The notes: generated from the sequence alone by a model not told the origin. A DNA stretch of 38,300 nt from Verrucomicrobiia bacterium (GCA_020440025.1 JAGROX010000005.1:1-38300), one strand, 5' to 3'. Counted from the first letter of the stretch, positions 1-8,583 are shown. Program-made: numbers and translations.

Positions 1-43
1 GAAGGCAGCCCTGAGAAATTCCGCAAGCCGATCCCCGTCCCCG

Positions 44-150
44 CAACCCCTTCAGGGTTGGCATCACCGATTGATTTGGACCCAGGGTCTGTCCGCTTCG
101 CTCCCCGACCCTTGGCTACGATGCGAAACGCCGTCGGCGTTCCTTGGGCG
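44..150. repeat. Probable dispersed intergenic repeat with short hairpin
   Basis: The stretch 1-330 has no convincing gene. Positions 44-60 form a short inverted repeat (CAACCCC, loop, GGGTTG). The following bases, with a 'gacccagggt ... acccttggctac' pairing and a 'cgccgtcggcgttc' block, have the look of non-coding repeats I associate with planctomycete and verrucomicrobial genomes; that likeness is from memory. One frame stays open from base 1 to about 180, but its translation is the low-information type such repeats give. From 180 to 330 I see nothing recognisable. Confidence 0.35.
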
Positions 151-330
151 ATTCATTGCCCGAAATCTGGGCTATTCGGGTGAATGAGAATGGGCGACTT
201 TCGTTGGACATTCGCAAGGCAACCGCTTATCACCCCTTCAGGTCAGCGTTTTCCCCCGAAAACTCGCTCGCCATCAAGGTTTTTAGCCGAGAGAATTAAG
301 AATCAACAACTGGTTCGCTGAAGAAAATCC

Positions 331-1218
331 ATGTCCACCGCACTTTTCATCAATGGCATCTACGAAGCTGTCTTGAACGAGGTAATCGAAGCACAAGATG
401 CCCGAGGGGGTGGAGTTAGCTATCTACAACCTTACAAAGGGCAAGTCATCAGCATGCTGAAGAAGTTGCAACCGAGTCCAAATTATCCGATTCGGCTATA
501 TGTTTCGACCACCGACAATTTATCGCAAATTTGCTACACGGGACTGATCGTAGGTTGGGAGGACAAGCGGGAAATCTCTCAGAGCAGGCGGAGCATTGTC
601 CGCAAAGAACTTGAAGAGTTTCAGCCAGGGGAAGTGAATCTATTCACCGCCGTCGAGGGAGTTGGGGAGAAGGCCGTAAATCTGCTTACCATACGCGACT
701 TGCGGAGACTAGATAGTTCTCACATGACCGCAATATTGAGGAAAGTCAGCGACGACTTACCACTGAAGAAGCGGACTCGATCTGGAGGCTGGAGTGAGGT
801 TAGTGATCTAGGCGATTTGCTTGACCTACCCGCCGACACCAAAGAGCAGTACGAAGAGGAACTTTCGGAAGCAATTCGCCGCTCAGCTTCGCTTTCGGAC
901 TCTAGCCTTCGTGATCGGTTGGCATCAGCACCGAAGACACCAGAGAAAATCCAGATTATTTCGATGGGTTATCGGCGAAACCCTGATGTGATTGTCGCTG
1001 TCCTTCGGCGGGCGGCGGGAGTTTGCGAGCGCTGCGGCACCGAAGCACCATTTCTGAGACGGAAAGACGATTCCCCTTACTTGGAAGTTCATCATTGGAA
1101 ACCTCTCAGTATGGACGGGGAGGATACCATCGCCAATGCTGCGGCTCTGTGCCCGAATTGCCACCGCGAAGTACACTACGGAAAAACCAACGGCGATTCG
1201 GGTAGGAACGGGGATTAA
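331..1218 (+). CDS. HNH endonuclease with unrecognised N-terminal domain
   Basis: The protein has 295 residues. The last 65 or so form a clear HNH nuclease: a zinc-type pair C232-x2-C235, the catalytic-type H254-H255-W256, and a second pair C274-x2-C277 followed by H278 and H282. This matches McrA-like HNH domains, which cut DNA using one metal ion. Residues 1-180 are not recognised; a segment near 50-75 reads like a small beta-barrel (EVE/PUA-like), which would suit a modified-base sensor, but that is a guess. There is no signal peptide, so it acts in the cytoplasm. The gene stands alone beside an intron remnant and a pseudogene. Its codons are more AT-rich than those of the sulfatase genes, which suggests transfer. 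A role in type IV-like restriction is an inference; a generic HNH protein is the alternative. ATG at 331 is the first start in the open frame; no strong Shine-Dalgarno is seen. Confidence 0.8.
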   Translation: MSTALFINGIYEAVLNEVIEAQDARGGGVSYLQPYKGQVISMLKKLQPSPNYPIRLYVSTTDNLSQICYTGLIVGWEDKREISQSRRSIVRKELEEFQPGEVNLFTAVEGVGEKAVNLLTIRDLRRLDSSHMTAILRKVSDDLPLKKRTRSGGWSEVSDLGDLLDLPADTKEQYEEELSEAIRRSASLSDSSLRDRLASAPKTPEKIQIISMGYRRNPDVIVAVLRRAAGVCERCGTEAPFLRRKDDSPYLEVHHWKPLSMDGEDTIANAAALCPNCHREVHYGKTNGDSGRNGD

Positions 1219-1242
1219 ACTCCTCCCCCCCTCCGCGATCAT

Positions 1243-1277
1243 ACCCTGTTGAGTCCGCGACTTAACCCTCTTGGGTC
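1243..1277 (+). promoter_or_regulatory. Tandem 13-bp box pair, copy 1
   Basis: Two boxes, ACCCTGTTGAGTC (1243-1255) and ACCCTCTTGGGTC (1265-1277), start 22 bp apart. The second box is a near-dyad (ACCC/GGGT). The same pair occurs at 8474-8508, and a variant with the same spacing occurs at 24808-24842. Here it marks the exact left edge of a 291-bp duplicated segment. Function as a regulator site is inferred from repetition and spacing. Confidence 0.5.
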
Positions 1278-1352
1278 AGAGAGCTTCGGCCAGCCAAGTT
1301 CCCGAAATGCGCCGTTGCCTCGTTTTCGGAATCTTGGTCAAGTGGTGGCAGC

Positions 1353-1533
1353 ATGATCAGAAAATTCTTCTTCGCGCTCTCCTGTCTTTCCTTGCCGATA
1401 CTGGCTCTGGCCGCACCGCCATCGCTCGAATTGAAAAAGGGAGACCACCTGGTGCTCATCGGGAACACCTTTGCCGAGCGGTTGCAGTAATTCGGCTATT
1501 TCGAGACGCTGGTGAATCTGCTTTACCCGGAGG
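1353..1533 (+). pseudogene. Truncated duplicate of the SGNH gene (5' end only)
   Basis: This is a copy of the first 60 codons of the gene at 8584. Bases 1243-1533 align without gaps to 8474-8764, with 14 mismatches in 291 bp by my count. The copy keeps the full signal peptide and the block I region, but codon 46 (TAC, Tyr in the intact gene) is TAA here, at 1488-1490. Homology stops at 1533, where group II intron sequence in the opposite orientation begins. Before the stop codon, five of seven coding differences are synonymous, so much of the divergence arose before the frame was broken. A 45-residue secreted peptide could in theory be made, but I regard the copy as dead. Confidence 0.85.
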
Positions 1534-2085
1534 TCGCCGTTTCTGGCTGCCCGTTTTGGCGATCCACCGCCGCTTGACGCTCCGGGCGCGGTAACGCCCT
1601 TCCCTCAAGCGCTTTTCCAAATCCTCCAGGTTCCGGTCCAATTCCCTCGCATACTCCACGTGACTCACCCCGTCGATTCCCGGAGCGGCTCTGCGTTTCA
1701 AGCCTTTGAAGACCTCGGCCAGCATCTGGCAGTCCAACATGCGACTCAAGGCCACGAAGCGATGCTTCGGGTCCTGCTCCGCCTTCACTCTCAGTGCGGA
1801 CAGGGTGCGTGACACGCTTTGTGCGGGAGTATTCCTTTCCCTCGCGTGAGTGCTTTGTCCGCGTTGTCTCTCCGTCTCTCCCTTCGCCTTGTAATCGGCT
1901 CTCCCGCCTCTGACTACTTTGGAGAGGTCTGACTCCCGATCCGCCGCGACTGCCTCTTCCCATTCAGGTTGAAAGCTATCGCCCTTCAGAGAATAAATTG
2001 CCTCTGAAGGAGGCCGGACCGGGCCTCCCGAGTTCGAGGTGCCGTCCTCCTCAGAACGGTCATCTGTCCGCTTCTTTGCCCACAT
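1456..2085 (-). pseudogene. Group II intron maturase/reverse transcriptase, N-terminal fragment
   Basis: The first 184 or so residues are the N-terminus of a group II intron-encoded reverse transcriptase: a basic leader, then the RT0-RT1 region with the typical PGIDGV motif, and then the ladder 'LEDLEKRLREGRYRA' leading to 'RRWIAKTGSQKRRP'. Family members continue here with a glycine-isoleucine-proline stretch. In this copy the frame crosses the breakpoint at about 1534 and reads 25 unrelated residues antisense to the SGNH duplicate. RT motifs 2-7 (including the catalytic YxDD), the X/thumb domain and any endonuclease domain are missing, so it cannot be active. The full-length protein would be roughly 400 residues or more. 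Confidence 0.88.
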
Positions 2086-2449
2086 GCCACGGTCTTGGTT
2101 CGACCCCGGTGGAACCTTCAGCGCTCGCCATGGCGCGCTTTCCGGTGCTGGATTCTCCGTATTGTTACTGGATCTCCTTCCACATCCATATACTTACGAG
2201 ACTGTATCAACCTTCAGGCGGGTGCGAGCCGCCCTGTGGCCTACGGGTTTCCCTGTGTACGCTTCGTCGAAGCTGTTTCGCCATCCCTTCCCCTTCTCGG
2301 CTCCAGGCTTTTCGTTGGTATTGCGGTGGCTCCCGCACGGTTTCATGGCTTAGCTAACTTCAACGCAACACTCGGTAGTCGCTGCTGGCTTGGCTTTACG
2401 ACATGGTGACTTTCACACCACAAGAAGCGACTCGCTTCGCTCGGCGCAC
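1534..2449 (-). mobile_element. Group II intron remnant (5' part only)
   Basis: Read on the minus strand, the element begins at 2449 with GTGCGCC, the standard group II intron 5' end, and runs into a domain I-like segment that includes a 'gtgaaagtcaccatgtcg' stretch and 'atgaaaccgtgcggg'. About 360 bases precede the maturase start at 2085. The element ends abruptly at about 1534 inside the maturase gene, so the rest of the ORF and the ribozyme domains V and VI are lost. It is neither mobile nor self-splicing. The upstream exon side (2450 onward) shows no recognisable interrupted gene. Confidence 0.82.
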
Positions 2450-2543
2450 AGCAGCCTGAATATTCCATTCTCACAAGTTCCAGCCCATCCAACGAACTCC
2501 CCTGAAACGCAGCGGCTGGACACTCTGCTTTTTTAGCGATTCC

Positions 2544-2560
2544 CCTTTCCCTAGGAAAGG
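2544..2560. repeat. Short perfect hairpin
   Basis: CCTTTCC and GGAAAGG flank a CTA loop, giving a 7-bp perfect stem. It lies 18 bases downstream of the stop codon of the small minus-strand frame ending at 2579, but no T-run follows on either strand. It could be a weak terminator for a vanished minus-strand gene. The wider stretch 2450-2793 has no other feature I can support. Confidence 0.3.
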
Positions 2561-2578
2561 CAAAGTTGGAGGGACCGG

Positions 2579-2839
2579 CTAGCGCTTCAGGGCCGAGATT
2601 AGTTCGTTCAGCTTATCCACCAAGTTCTGCCTCTCGGATTGGGACGGGGATCGCTGACGGTCAGGATTCCGCACAAATGACCCGTCCCTATATTCGCCCG
2701 GTGACCGGAACGCGACATCCTGCTGTGTTTCTCCATGAATTCCGGAATTTTCGTTGTGAATCGAAGCGGGACTCAATACACTCGCTTTCAAGAATGACGG
2801 TAAAGGATTCGAGTTTCGCGACACATCCGGCCCTGGCAC
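2579..2839 (-). pseudogene. Possible 3' remnant of an unknown gene
   Basis: This is an 86-codon frame. Its last 25 residues or so (ending with a charged helix, 'SERQNLVDKLNELISALKR') look like a genuine protein C-terminus, and a hairpin lies just past the stop. The first 40 codons look random and overlap the start of the plus-strand gene at 2794. I do not recognise the family. It may be the tail of a gene whose front was lost when the intron region was rearranged, or it may be chance. Confidence 0.25.
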
Positions 2840-3699
2840 CTATCTCGGGCCCGGTTTTGTTTGCCACCCTTTTTGTCCTCGCCGTCTCCCAGCCCTTTTG
2901 GGCCACGTGCGCGGAAGAGGACAATGGCAAGGTCGCAGAGTGGATAGTCACTCCCGGCGCGCCGGTCGTCATCAAGTCGGTTTCCGCCTTTAATGGATCC
3001 ACCCTGCGCCTGCGTTGGATCGTGCGCGAGGCAGGTGACGGGCCGTTCCGGGTGGAGGCGGATACGTTTCAAATTCTTACCAACACGCTGGCGCCGATAG
3101 AATCCCAAATCGAACTGGGTAAGAACCTGACCACCCAATCGGGTAGACCGGTGGAAGCGACGAAAGACATCGTGTTGCCGGACGCCGACAAGCCAGTGCG
3201 TTACTTGGTCAAACTGTGGTTGGTCCGCGGCGGAAAGCGACAGGCTCTCTCCATCGTCGCCGTGGCAGGGGCACCGCCCGCTATTTTTGCGCCTCTCAAG
3301 GGCTCTACTGTCTCGGTTGCTGGCTTTGAAACTTTACCGGATTGGATCGGCTTTCTCAAGAAATCGAAAATCTCGGTAACTGTGATCACACTGCCTGACG
3401 AGGCGTCGATGAAAGGCGCTTGGGATGGCGCTCTCATTGCCAAATGGCCTAATGACCGCCCGATCCCTGCCTCTCATTTATTGACACCTAACCAGCGATT
3501 GCTTGCCTTGACGCCAGCAGATCACTTTTTCGATCCTGACTATACGGTATTTCCATCCGGAAACGGCGGATTGGTGACGGCGTTGTCAATCGATGGGTTG
3601 CAAGATTTCGCCACTTCTCCGGATATGCAATTCCGCGTGATGCGGTTTTTGATGTATCGCCCTGACAACTCAATTTCAGTCATCGAACCCCAACCATGA
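2794..3699 (+). CDS. Secreted protein of unknown function
   Basis: The product is 301 residues. The frame is open from 2566, but the first 76 codons look non-coding. ATG at 2794 puts a good signal peptide (hydrophobic core ISGPVLFATLFVLAVS, cleavage near ATCA|EED) at the N-terminus, so I chose it. The mature part starts with a beta-rich region (about 45-170) and continues with an alpha/beta region (about 180-295) that loosely recalls the ThuA/DUF4159 type of GATase-like fold; this is only an impression. No catalytic motif is evident. The stop codon overlaps the next start (ATGA at 3696-3699), so the gene is translationally coupled to the CsgG/TolB-N-like gene and is probably its partner. Confidence 0.6.
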   Translation: MTVKDSSFATHPALAPISGPVLFATLFVLAVSQPFWATCAEEDNGKVAEWIVTPGAPVVIKSVSAFNGSTLRLRWIVREAGDGPFRVEADTFQILTNTLAPIESQIELGKNLTTQSGRPVEATKDIVLPDADKPVRYLVKLWLVRGGKRQALSIVAVAGAPPAIFAPLKGSTVSVAGFETLPDWIGFLKKSKISVTVITLPDEASMKGAWDGALIAKWPNDRPIPASHLLTPNQRLLALTPADHFFDPDYTVFPSGNGGLVTALSIDGLQDFATSPDMQFRVMRFLMYRPDNSISVIEPQP

Positions 3700-4658
3700 A
3701 AATCAATCCCATCATCCGACCTGTCGCTCCGGCGATGTTCACTCTGATCTTGCTTGCTTGCCTGCCTGCCTCGATCTTCGGCAAGAACCCGAATGCGCCC
3801 GCCTACCAGCCTTTAACCGTGGCGGTATTGGATTTCTCCACTTCAACGGAGGAACTGAAGGGAAAGGGCGGAGAGGCGGCTTCCCTACTGGCGGGTCTGC
3901 TGACGGCGAATGAGAATCTGGTGCTGGTGGAGCGAGCCGAATTGGCCAGCGTGCTGGCGGAATCGGAGATGACACTCTCCGGCACGGTTTCCGCCGAATC
4001 CGCCGCGAAAGTGGGTCAGCTCACAGGCGCGAAAGTGCTGGTGACCGGACGGATGTTTGCCTCAGGAGATGAGAATTACTTGGTGACCAAAGTGATCAGC
4101 GCGGAAACGGGCCGGGTCTATGGCCAAACGGCCAAGTATACCGAAGGCAGCGGCTTTGGCGGAGCGGTGGAGTCCGCAGCGAGGCAAATATCGCAGCAAC
4201 TGGCGGAAAACGTCGGGGAATTACTGGCCAAAACCGAAAGCGCCGACGAACGCATCGCCCGGTTGCGAAAATCGGTGGCCGGGAAAACCCTGCAAAAGGT
4301 GTTCGTCGAGATCCCGGAGGAACATCTGACGCGACGGGTGCCCGATCCGGCGGCGCAGACGGAGATCCAAAAAATACTGCAGGACGTGGGCTATACGCTG
4401 GTGACGAGTTCCGAAGCGGCCGACGTGGTGATCACCGGCGAGGCATTCAGCGAGGCAGCGGGTCGCCGTGGCGGTCTGGTTTCGTGCCGTGCCCGGGTAG
4501 AGATCAAAATCACCAGCAAGGAATCGAAGGATAGGTTGACGATTGACCGGCAAACAGCTGTGGCAGTGGATCTGGCTGAAAATATTGCGGGAAAAGCGGC
4601 GCTCCAATCCGCCGGCAGCCAGATCGGTGATCGGCTGGCTATCGCACTGGCGAAATAA
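3696..4658 (+). CDS. CsgG/TolB-N-like secreted protein
   Basis: The protein has 320 residues, with a signal peptide (LILLACLPASIFG, cleaved near residue 27). Residues 35-165 show the pattern of the CsgG/FlgO/TolB N-terminal fold: a first strand 'LTVAVLDFST', a helix ending in 'LLTANENLVLVERAELASVLAE', then 'AAKVGQLTGAKVLVTGRMF' and a strand pair ending 'SAETGRVYGQ'. This fold occurs in outer-membrane pore subunits (CsgG), in LpoB-type activators and in other envelope proteins. There is no clear lipobox cysteine, unlike CsgG itself. Residues 200-320 form a second alpha/beta domain that I cannot name. The gene overlaps the preceding one by four bases and faces the large gene ending at 4728. Its exact function is unknown. 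Confidence 0.7.
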   Translation: MKINPIIRPVAPAMFTLILLACLPASIFGKNPNAPAYQPLTVAVLDFSTSTEELKGKGGEAASLLAGLLTANENLVLVERAELASVLAESEMTLSGTVSAESAAKVGQLTGAKVLVTGRMFASGDENYLVTKVISAETGRVYGQTAKYTEGSGFGGAVESAARQISQQLAENVGELLAKTESADERIARLRKSVAGKTLQKVFVEIPEEHLTRRVPDPAAQTEIQKILQDVGYTLVTSSEAADVVITGEAFSEAAGRRGGLVSCRARVEIKITSKESKDRLTIDRQTAVAVDLAENIAGKAALQSAGSQIGDRLAIALAK

Positions 4659-4727
4659 TTCCCCTCCCCTTTCGGGCATATTCGCAGCATCTTTGGAGAC
4701 GTTCCCGCGAGGAAAACTCGCCGTCGA

Positions 4728-7700
4728 TCAGCGGTTTTTCTCCAGCCAAGCCAGCCATTCGTCTTTTGGAAGTGACCAGATTCCGACAGGCGTCACCAAG
4801 ATGAGATGACCGTCGAGGAAAAACATTCTGGAGATCTCATCGTTCGCCCGGATTCCGAAAAGATTGAGAATGGCGTTGGGAACTCCTTGGCCGATCGCTT
4901 CGCGGTCAAGCTTCAGGTGAATGGCGACGGGGACCGGCTCGGGACTGAGCCGGCTTGGCCAAAAATACATCACCCGGCGTCCGTCCGATGTCTTGTCCAG
5001 AGAAAGCAGTAAGAGCCGTTCACCGTCGGTCCATGGCAGGAGGCGCATCTTGGTACTCGACAAAGGAATAGGGGTTCCGGCCCGGGACCAGGAGTAGAGC
5101 GGGCGTTTGTCCGAATACAATGAGACACTGCTCCCCTCAGGTAAAAATTTGCCGGTCGGGGCGGGAGGCCGGGTGTCGATGAGATGAAGGTAGTGGCCGT
5201 CTCTTCGATCAAAAGCAAAAGCCACGATGGAGCCCGGCAGGGAACTCAGGCCTTCTTCCATCCGTCCTTCAGAAGTCCTGATGATCCGGGATTCGCTGGC
5301 ATTCTGAGTCCAGCCGCCGGAGGTGAATCGTTCGTCCCAATTGATTCCCGCTTCGCCGCGGATATCAGCCACAACTTCGGCGGCATCAGGTGCCCAACCG
5401 CAGCGCACGAACTGTTGCAAGAGAGTCTTGGGACTGCGAAACGCGACCAGGAAAGTGTTCTCGGTCAGGGGCGCGGGTTCACCGTAGAACTCGATGGCTT
5501 CCAGAGCATCGTATTCGGACCGAACCGGCCTGCGCGCGGTATCAAAGAAGGTGGTGATCTGCCCTTCCACATCGAGCCCGAACAGCCCGTGCGAAGAATC
5601 CACGGGGGCCGAGCTGTCGCTGGGGTATCTTTTGGAAGCCGCTCCGGCAATCGTCGCCACCCTGCCACCTACGATGGCATAGGCGTCCTTGTGAATGAGA
5701 AGGGAATGGGGAGTGACCGACCAATGTCCGGTTTGGCGATCCAGCACGCCCGTGGCTCCGCTACCAGCAACCTGGATGGTGTCAGCGGTCACCTTGATAT
5801 CGGCATTCAATCGCGAAAAGGTCACTCCGAGCTTGCTCCCGAGAAGGGGAGCGGCAAGGTGCTTCCACAGTTCCTCAGGCAGGGGAATGAAATCGCCGGC
5901 GGCAGCTAGGTTGGCATCGCGCATGTCGATGCCCGATTCCCTATGCTCTGTTGACAGAAGAAGGAGGTATAGCTTGCCGTCATCAATAGTGGTGCCAACG
6001 AGCAGCCGGTTTTTCTCGATCAGATAGTGGTGGAAGATGTCGAGTGGCGACGTTTTCACCACAGGCAGTTGTGGAGGGGGCGACGATCTCCGGATTGGAA
6101 TCGGAGCTGGACGAGAACGTTGGACAGGCACATTTCTGATAGAGTGCTCGGTGAGGGCTGCGAAAAACACCGGATCCGATTCAGCCAATTTGTAGGATCG
6201 CAAAGCATTGACCAGGCGCTGGCCAAAGAATGGCGAGCAGTTTGTCTGATTCTTGTTCAGCACTCCAAAAAATGTCTTCCACCATTCGAGTGCCACGGGA
6301 TCCGACGAGCCGATGGCTCCCGGTATCTCCAATCGTTGATCGATGTTCGCCAGCAGGGCCCCATAGGTATCGAGACGTCTGGCTTCGCCCAATGGTTTGG
6401 ACAATTCGATCAACCGGGAACGGAATCGGGCGAGCGCGGCCTCCATGTCCGGCCCATGACTGGCCAGGCTCAAGTCCAGCAGTTGCTCATCCATCAGGGA
6501 AATCGCACCACGGGGCAGTCCGGCATCTCCTGCCAAAGCACGCCGAATGAGATCGATCGCGGGAACCGCCCCTTCCGACGTATAGAACAACTGAAGCCCG
6601 CGCCAGTCGATGTCCGAACCGGCCGTAAGCCGCGTATTCCAGCGCAGTTTGTCCGAGGCAAATCGGCCGAACAGTTTGCCGCGCTCCTCCAAAAACGCTG
6701 TCTCCCGCGCACCATCATTCATCAGAAAGCGCAAGACCGGAGGCTTTCCAAGTGGTTCCAAATCAAATCGATTCCGCAGCCGAAGCACTGTTTCCCCGCT
6801 GGCGCGGTCAGCCAGGCATTCGGTGAGTGGATTCGGCCAAGTCTGTCGGGCATAGGGGGAAAATTCCGTCCGCGCCGCATGAAAATCGTTCCACTCGACG
6901 ATCAGGTCCTGAATGGCGGCGGCGACCGGCTCCGTGGGAGTTTGGCCGCGAATTACGGGGTGCACCCTCCAGGCGATCTCGGCGACATAGGCATCCAATT
7001 GTTGGGTGAACCTCTCGATGGAATCCAAAGCAGGAATATTCAAGCTAACGTAGTCCGGCACATCGCCTTTTCCGGCAGATGTCTGATCCCCTTGATCCCT
7101 CGAATCGAAGTAAGCGGGAAGGAGACGGGAGTAGTAATCCTTTGCCAATTTCATTGCCTCCGACAAACCGGTTCGCTGAGCCGGCGATAGTTCGCCAACT
7201 CCACCGAATCCAAATCCGAAAACCAATCTCGGTAAAACAAAATGGGGAGTACTCCGATCACCGATCGTGATCGGCGTTGCCTTTGGGATATCCTTCAACA
7301 ACACGGAATAAATGCGGGTCATCGCCAGCCCCGGATGATTTCCATAACCCAGCTCAACCGCGCTGGTCGCCCGCAATTCGGCCTCGCGGAACAGACCGGA
7401 CCGATAGAGGCGTGCGGCTTCCTCGTAGATCTTCCCCCCTTCTCCCCCGTCGTCCATTCCGCCGACGGGTGGCGGGGAATTGACCGAGACGACGGGATTG
7501 GCCTCCCTCTTGGCCAGGTCAACGATGGCGGCAGCCGTCGCTTGCACAATGCTCATGGGATCGGTCGATCCCAGGGTTAGTTGCCTCCTGGCAAAAGGCA
7601 AACCCACACTACGCGAGATCGCGACCGTCAGGATGGTGCGACCGTCCTCTGACTCGAAATCAGCATCGGCGAAGAGAGTCGCACCCGCCAGTTTGCTATC

Positions 7701-8342
7701 CCGATTCTGCGCGAGCCATTGCTCCAAAGCCGGGCGTTCCAATTCGAGGCGTTCCGCCACTTCCACATCGGGTTGGTTGGCGAGATCGGCGATCAGCAAC
7801 CGGGTCAAAGCGGGCGACGGCTTGGCGGAAGCCTCGCGATTGGCGGGATCGATTTTCGGTCCGAAACTTTGGACGCTGACGACCATCCGGCGTTCACCCG
7901 CCGACAGGTCCTGATTGGCTGATATTTCCGCCACCACCGAATCGACAATGCCGGAAGTGGCAGCGTTCAGATCCTGTGATCCATAGGCCCCTCCCCAGGA
8001 AGTCGTTCCCGTTCGGCTGGAGATCAGTCTGGCGACGATCATGGGGCGCTCTTCCAGAGTTACCGTTTCCAGTAACAACACCGCTGTAGCACTCTTCAGC
8101 CTCAAGGCTATTTCCTCACTCTGGAGTGAGCGTTCTTGAACCAGTTCTTTCCAATCGATTCGTTCCAGTGCCTCGATCTTTCCGGATGCGGTGAATGCCG
8201 CCGTCGTCAACGCCGCCAGATCGAGAGAGCGTTCGTCCGCAGCGATGGCGAGCTTCTCCTGCGCGATTGCCCTAACAGGCAGGCAAATCAGAGCAAGTAT
8301 TCCAAACAGGCAAATGGCAGGAACCCGAGCAGCAATAATCAT
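4728..8342 (-). CDS. Large secreted protein with CsgG-like N-terminal domains
   Basis: The protein has 1204 residues. The signal peptide covers about residues 1-27 (cleavage AIA|QEK). Residues 30-145 and 155-300 each follow the same plan as the neighbouring CsgG/TolB-N-like protein (helix, 'ALERIDWKELVQE' or 'VEVAERLELERPALEQW', then a strand with 'ATAVLLLE' or 'LAGATLFADADF'), so I read them as two tandem domains. A glycine-rich linker and one TPR-like helix pair (about 305-345) follow, then a long helical region, then from about 780 to the end strand-rich sequence resembling a beta-propeller. No enzymatic motif is seen. It converges with the CsgG-like gene across 69 bases. A long open frame on the opposite strand (6027-7190) is a codon-bias shadow. 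I do not recognise the full-length family. Confidence 0.75.
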   Translation of the reverse strand: MIIAARVPAICLFGILALICLPVRAIAQEKLAIAADERSLDLAALTTAAFTASGKIEALERIDWKELVQERSLQSEEIALRLKSATAVLLLETVTLEERPMIVARLISSRTGTTSWGGAYGSQDLNAATSGIVDSVVAEISANQDLSAGERRMVVSVQSFGPKIDPANREASAKPSPALTRLLIADLANQPDVEVAERLELERPALEQWLAQNRDSKLAGATLFADADFESEDGRTILTVAISRSVGLPFARRQLTLGSTDPMSIVQATAAAIVDLAKREANPVVSVNSPPPVGGMDDGGEGGKIYEEAARLYRSGLFREAELRATSAVELGYGNHPGLAMTRIYSVLLKDIPKATPITIGDRSTPHFVLPRLVFGFGFGGVGELSPAQRTGLSEAMKLAKDYYSRLLPAYFDSRDQGDQTSAGKGDVPDYVSLNIPALDSIERFTQQLDAYVAEIAWRVHPVIRGQTPTEPVAAAIQDLIVEWNDFHAARTEFSPYARQTWPNPLTECLADRASGETVLRLRNRFDLEPLGKPPVLRFLMNDGARETAFLEERGKLFGRFASDKLRWNTRLTAGSDIDWRGLQLFYTSEGAVPAIDLIRRALAGDAGLPRGAISLMDEQLLDLSLASHGPDMEAALARFRSRLIELSKPLGEARRLDTYGALLANIDQRLEIPGAIGSSDPVALEWWKTFFGVLNKNQTNCSPFFGQRLVNALRSYKLAESDPVFFAALTEHSIRNVPVQRSRPAPIPIRRSSPPPQLPVVKTSPLDIFHHYLIEKNRLLVGTTIDDGKLYLLLLSTEHRESGIDMRDANLAAAGDFIPLPEELWKHLAAPLLGSKLGVTFSRLNADIKVTADTIQVAGSGATGVLDRQTGHWSVTPHSLLIHKDAYAIVGGRVATIAGAASKRYPSDSSAPVDSSHGLFGLDVEGQITTFFDTARRPVRSEYDALEAIEFYGEPAPLTENTFLVAFRSPKTLLQQFVRCGWAPDAAEVVADIRGEAGINWDERFTSGGWTQNASESRIIRTSEGRMEEGLSSLPGSIVAFAFDRRDGHYLHLIDTRPPAPTGKFLPEGSSVSLYSDKRPLYSWSRAGTPIPLSSTKMRLLPWTDGERLLLLSLDKTSDGRRVMYFWPSRLSPEPVPVAIHLKLDREAIGQGVPNAILNLFGIRANDEISRMFFLDGHLILVTPVGIWSLPKDEWLAWLEKNR

Positions 8343-8473
8343 TCAGGAATGGGGTGGAAACTGACGGTAACTGAAGTCGTTCTACCAGAAGCCAGCCCGG
8401 TTAGGCAATTGCTATTGCTGGGAGTTGAAGCGGGCAGAATAGGACCAAGAGCGGTCGTTTGATCTCCGACCTC

Positions 8474-8508
8474 ACCCTGTTGAGTCCGCGACTTAACCCT
8501 CTTGGGTC
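8474..8508 (+). promoter_or_regulatory. Tandem 13-bp box pair, copy 2
   Basis: ACCCTGTTGAGTC (8474-8486) and ACCCTCTTGGGTC (8496-8508) start 22 bp apart, about two helical turns. They lie 75 bp before the ATG of the SGNH-like gene, in the region between it and the divergent large gene starting at 8342. Candidate operator or activator site; no convincing -10/-35 was identified. Confidence 0.55.
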
Positions 8509-8583
8509 GGAGAGTTTCGGCCAGCCAAGTTCCCGAAATGCGCCGTTGCCTCATTTTGGGAATCTTGGTCAAGTGGTGGCAGC

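Noticed and set aside
1353..1490. A functional 45-residue secreted peptide from the duplicate
   Set aside because: It is exactly the start of the SGNH protein cut by a stop codon; a broken copy is the simpler reading.
1534..2449. An active group II intron
   Set aside because: The 3' half of the maturase and the ribozyme core domains V and VI are absent.
2566..2793. Upstream extension of the secreted protein gene at 2794 (76 more codons)
   Set aside because: The extension has no protein-like pattern and would bury a good signal peptide; ATG at 2794 fits better.
6027..7190. 387-codon plus-strand frame inside the giant minus-strand gene
   Set aside because: No start context or family pattern; the minus-strand protein is continuous with a signal peptide. 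GC-rich codon use creates such shadows.
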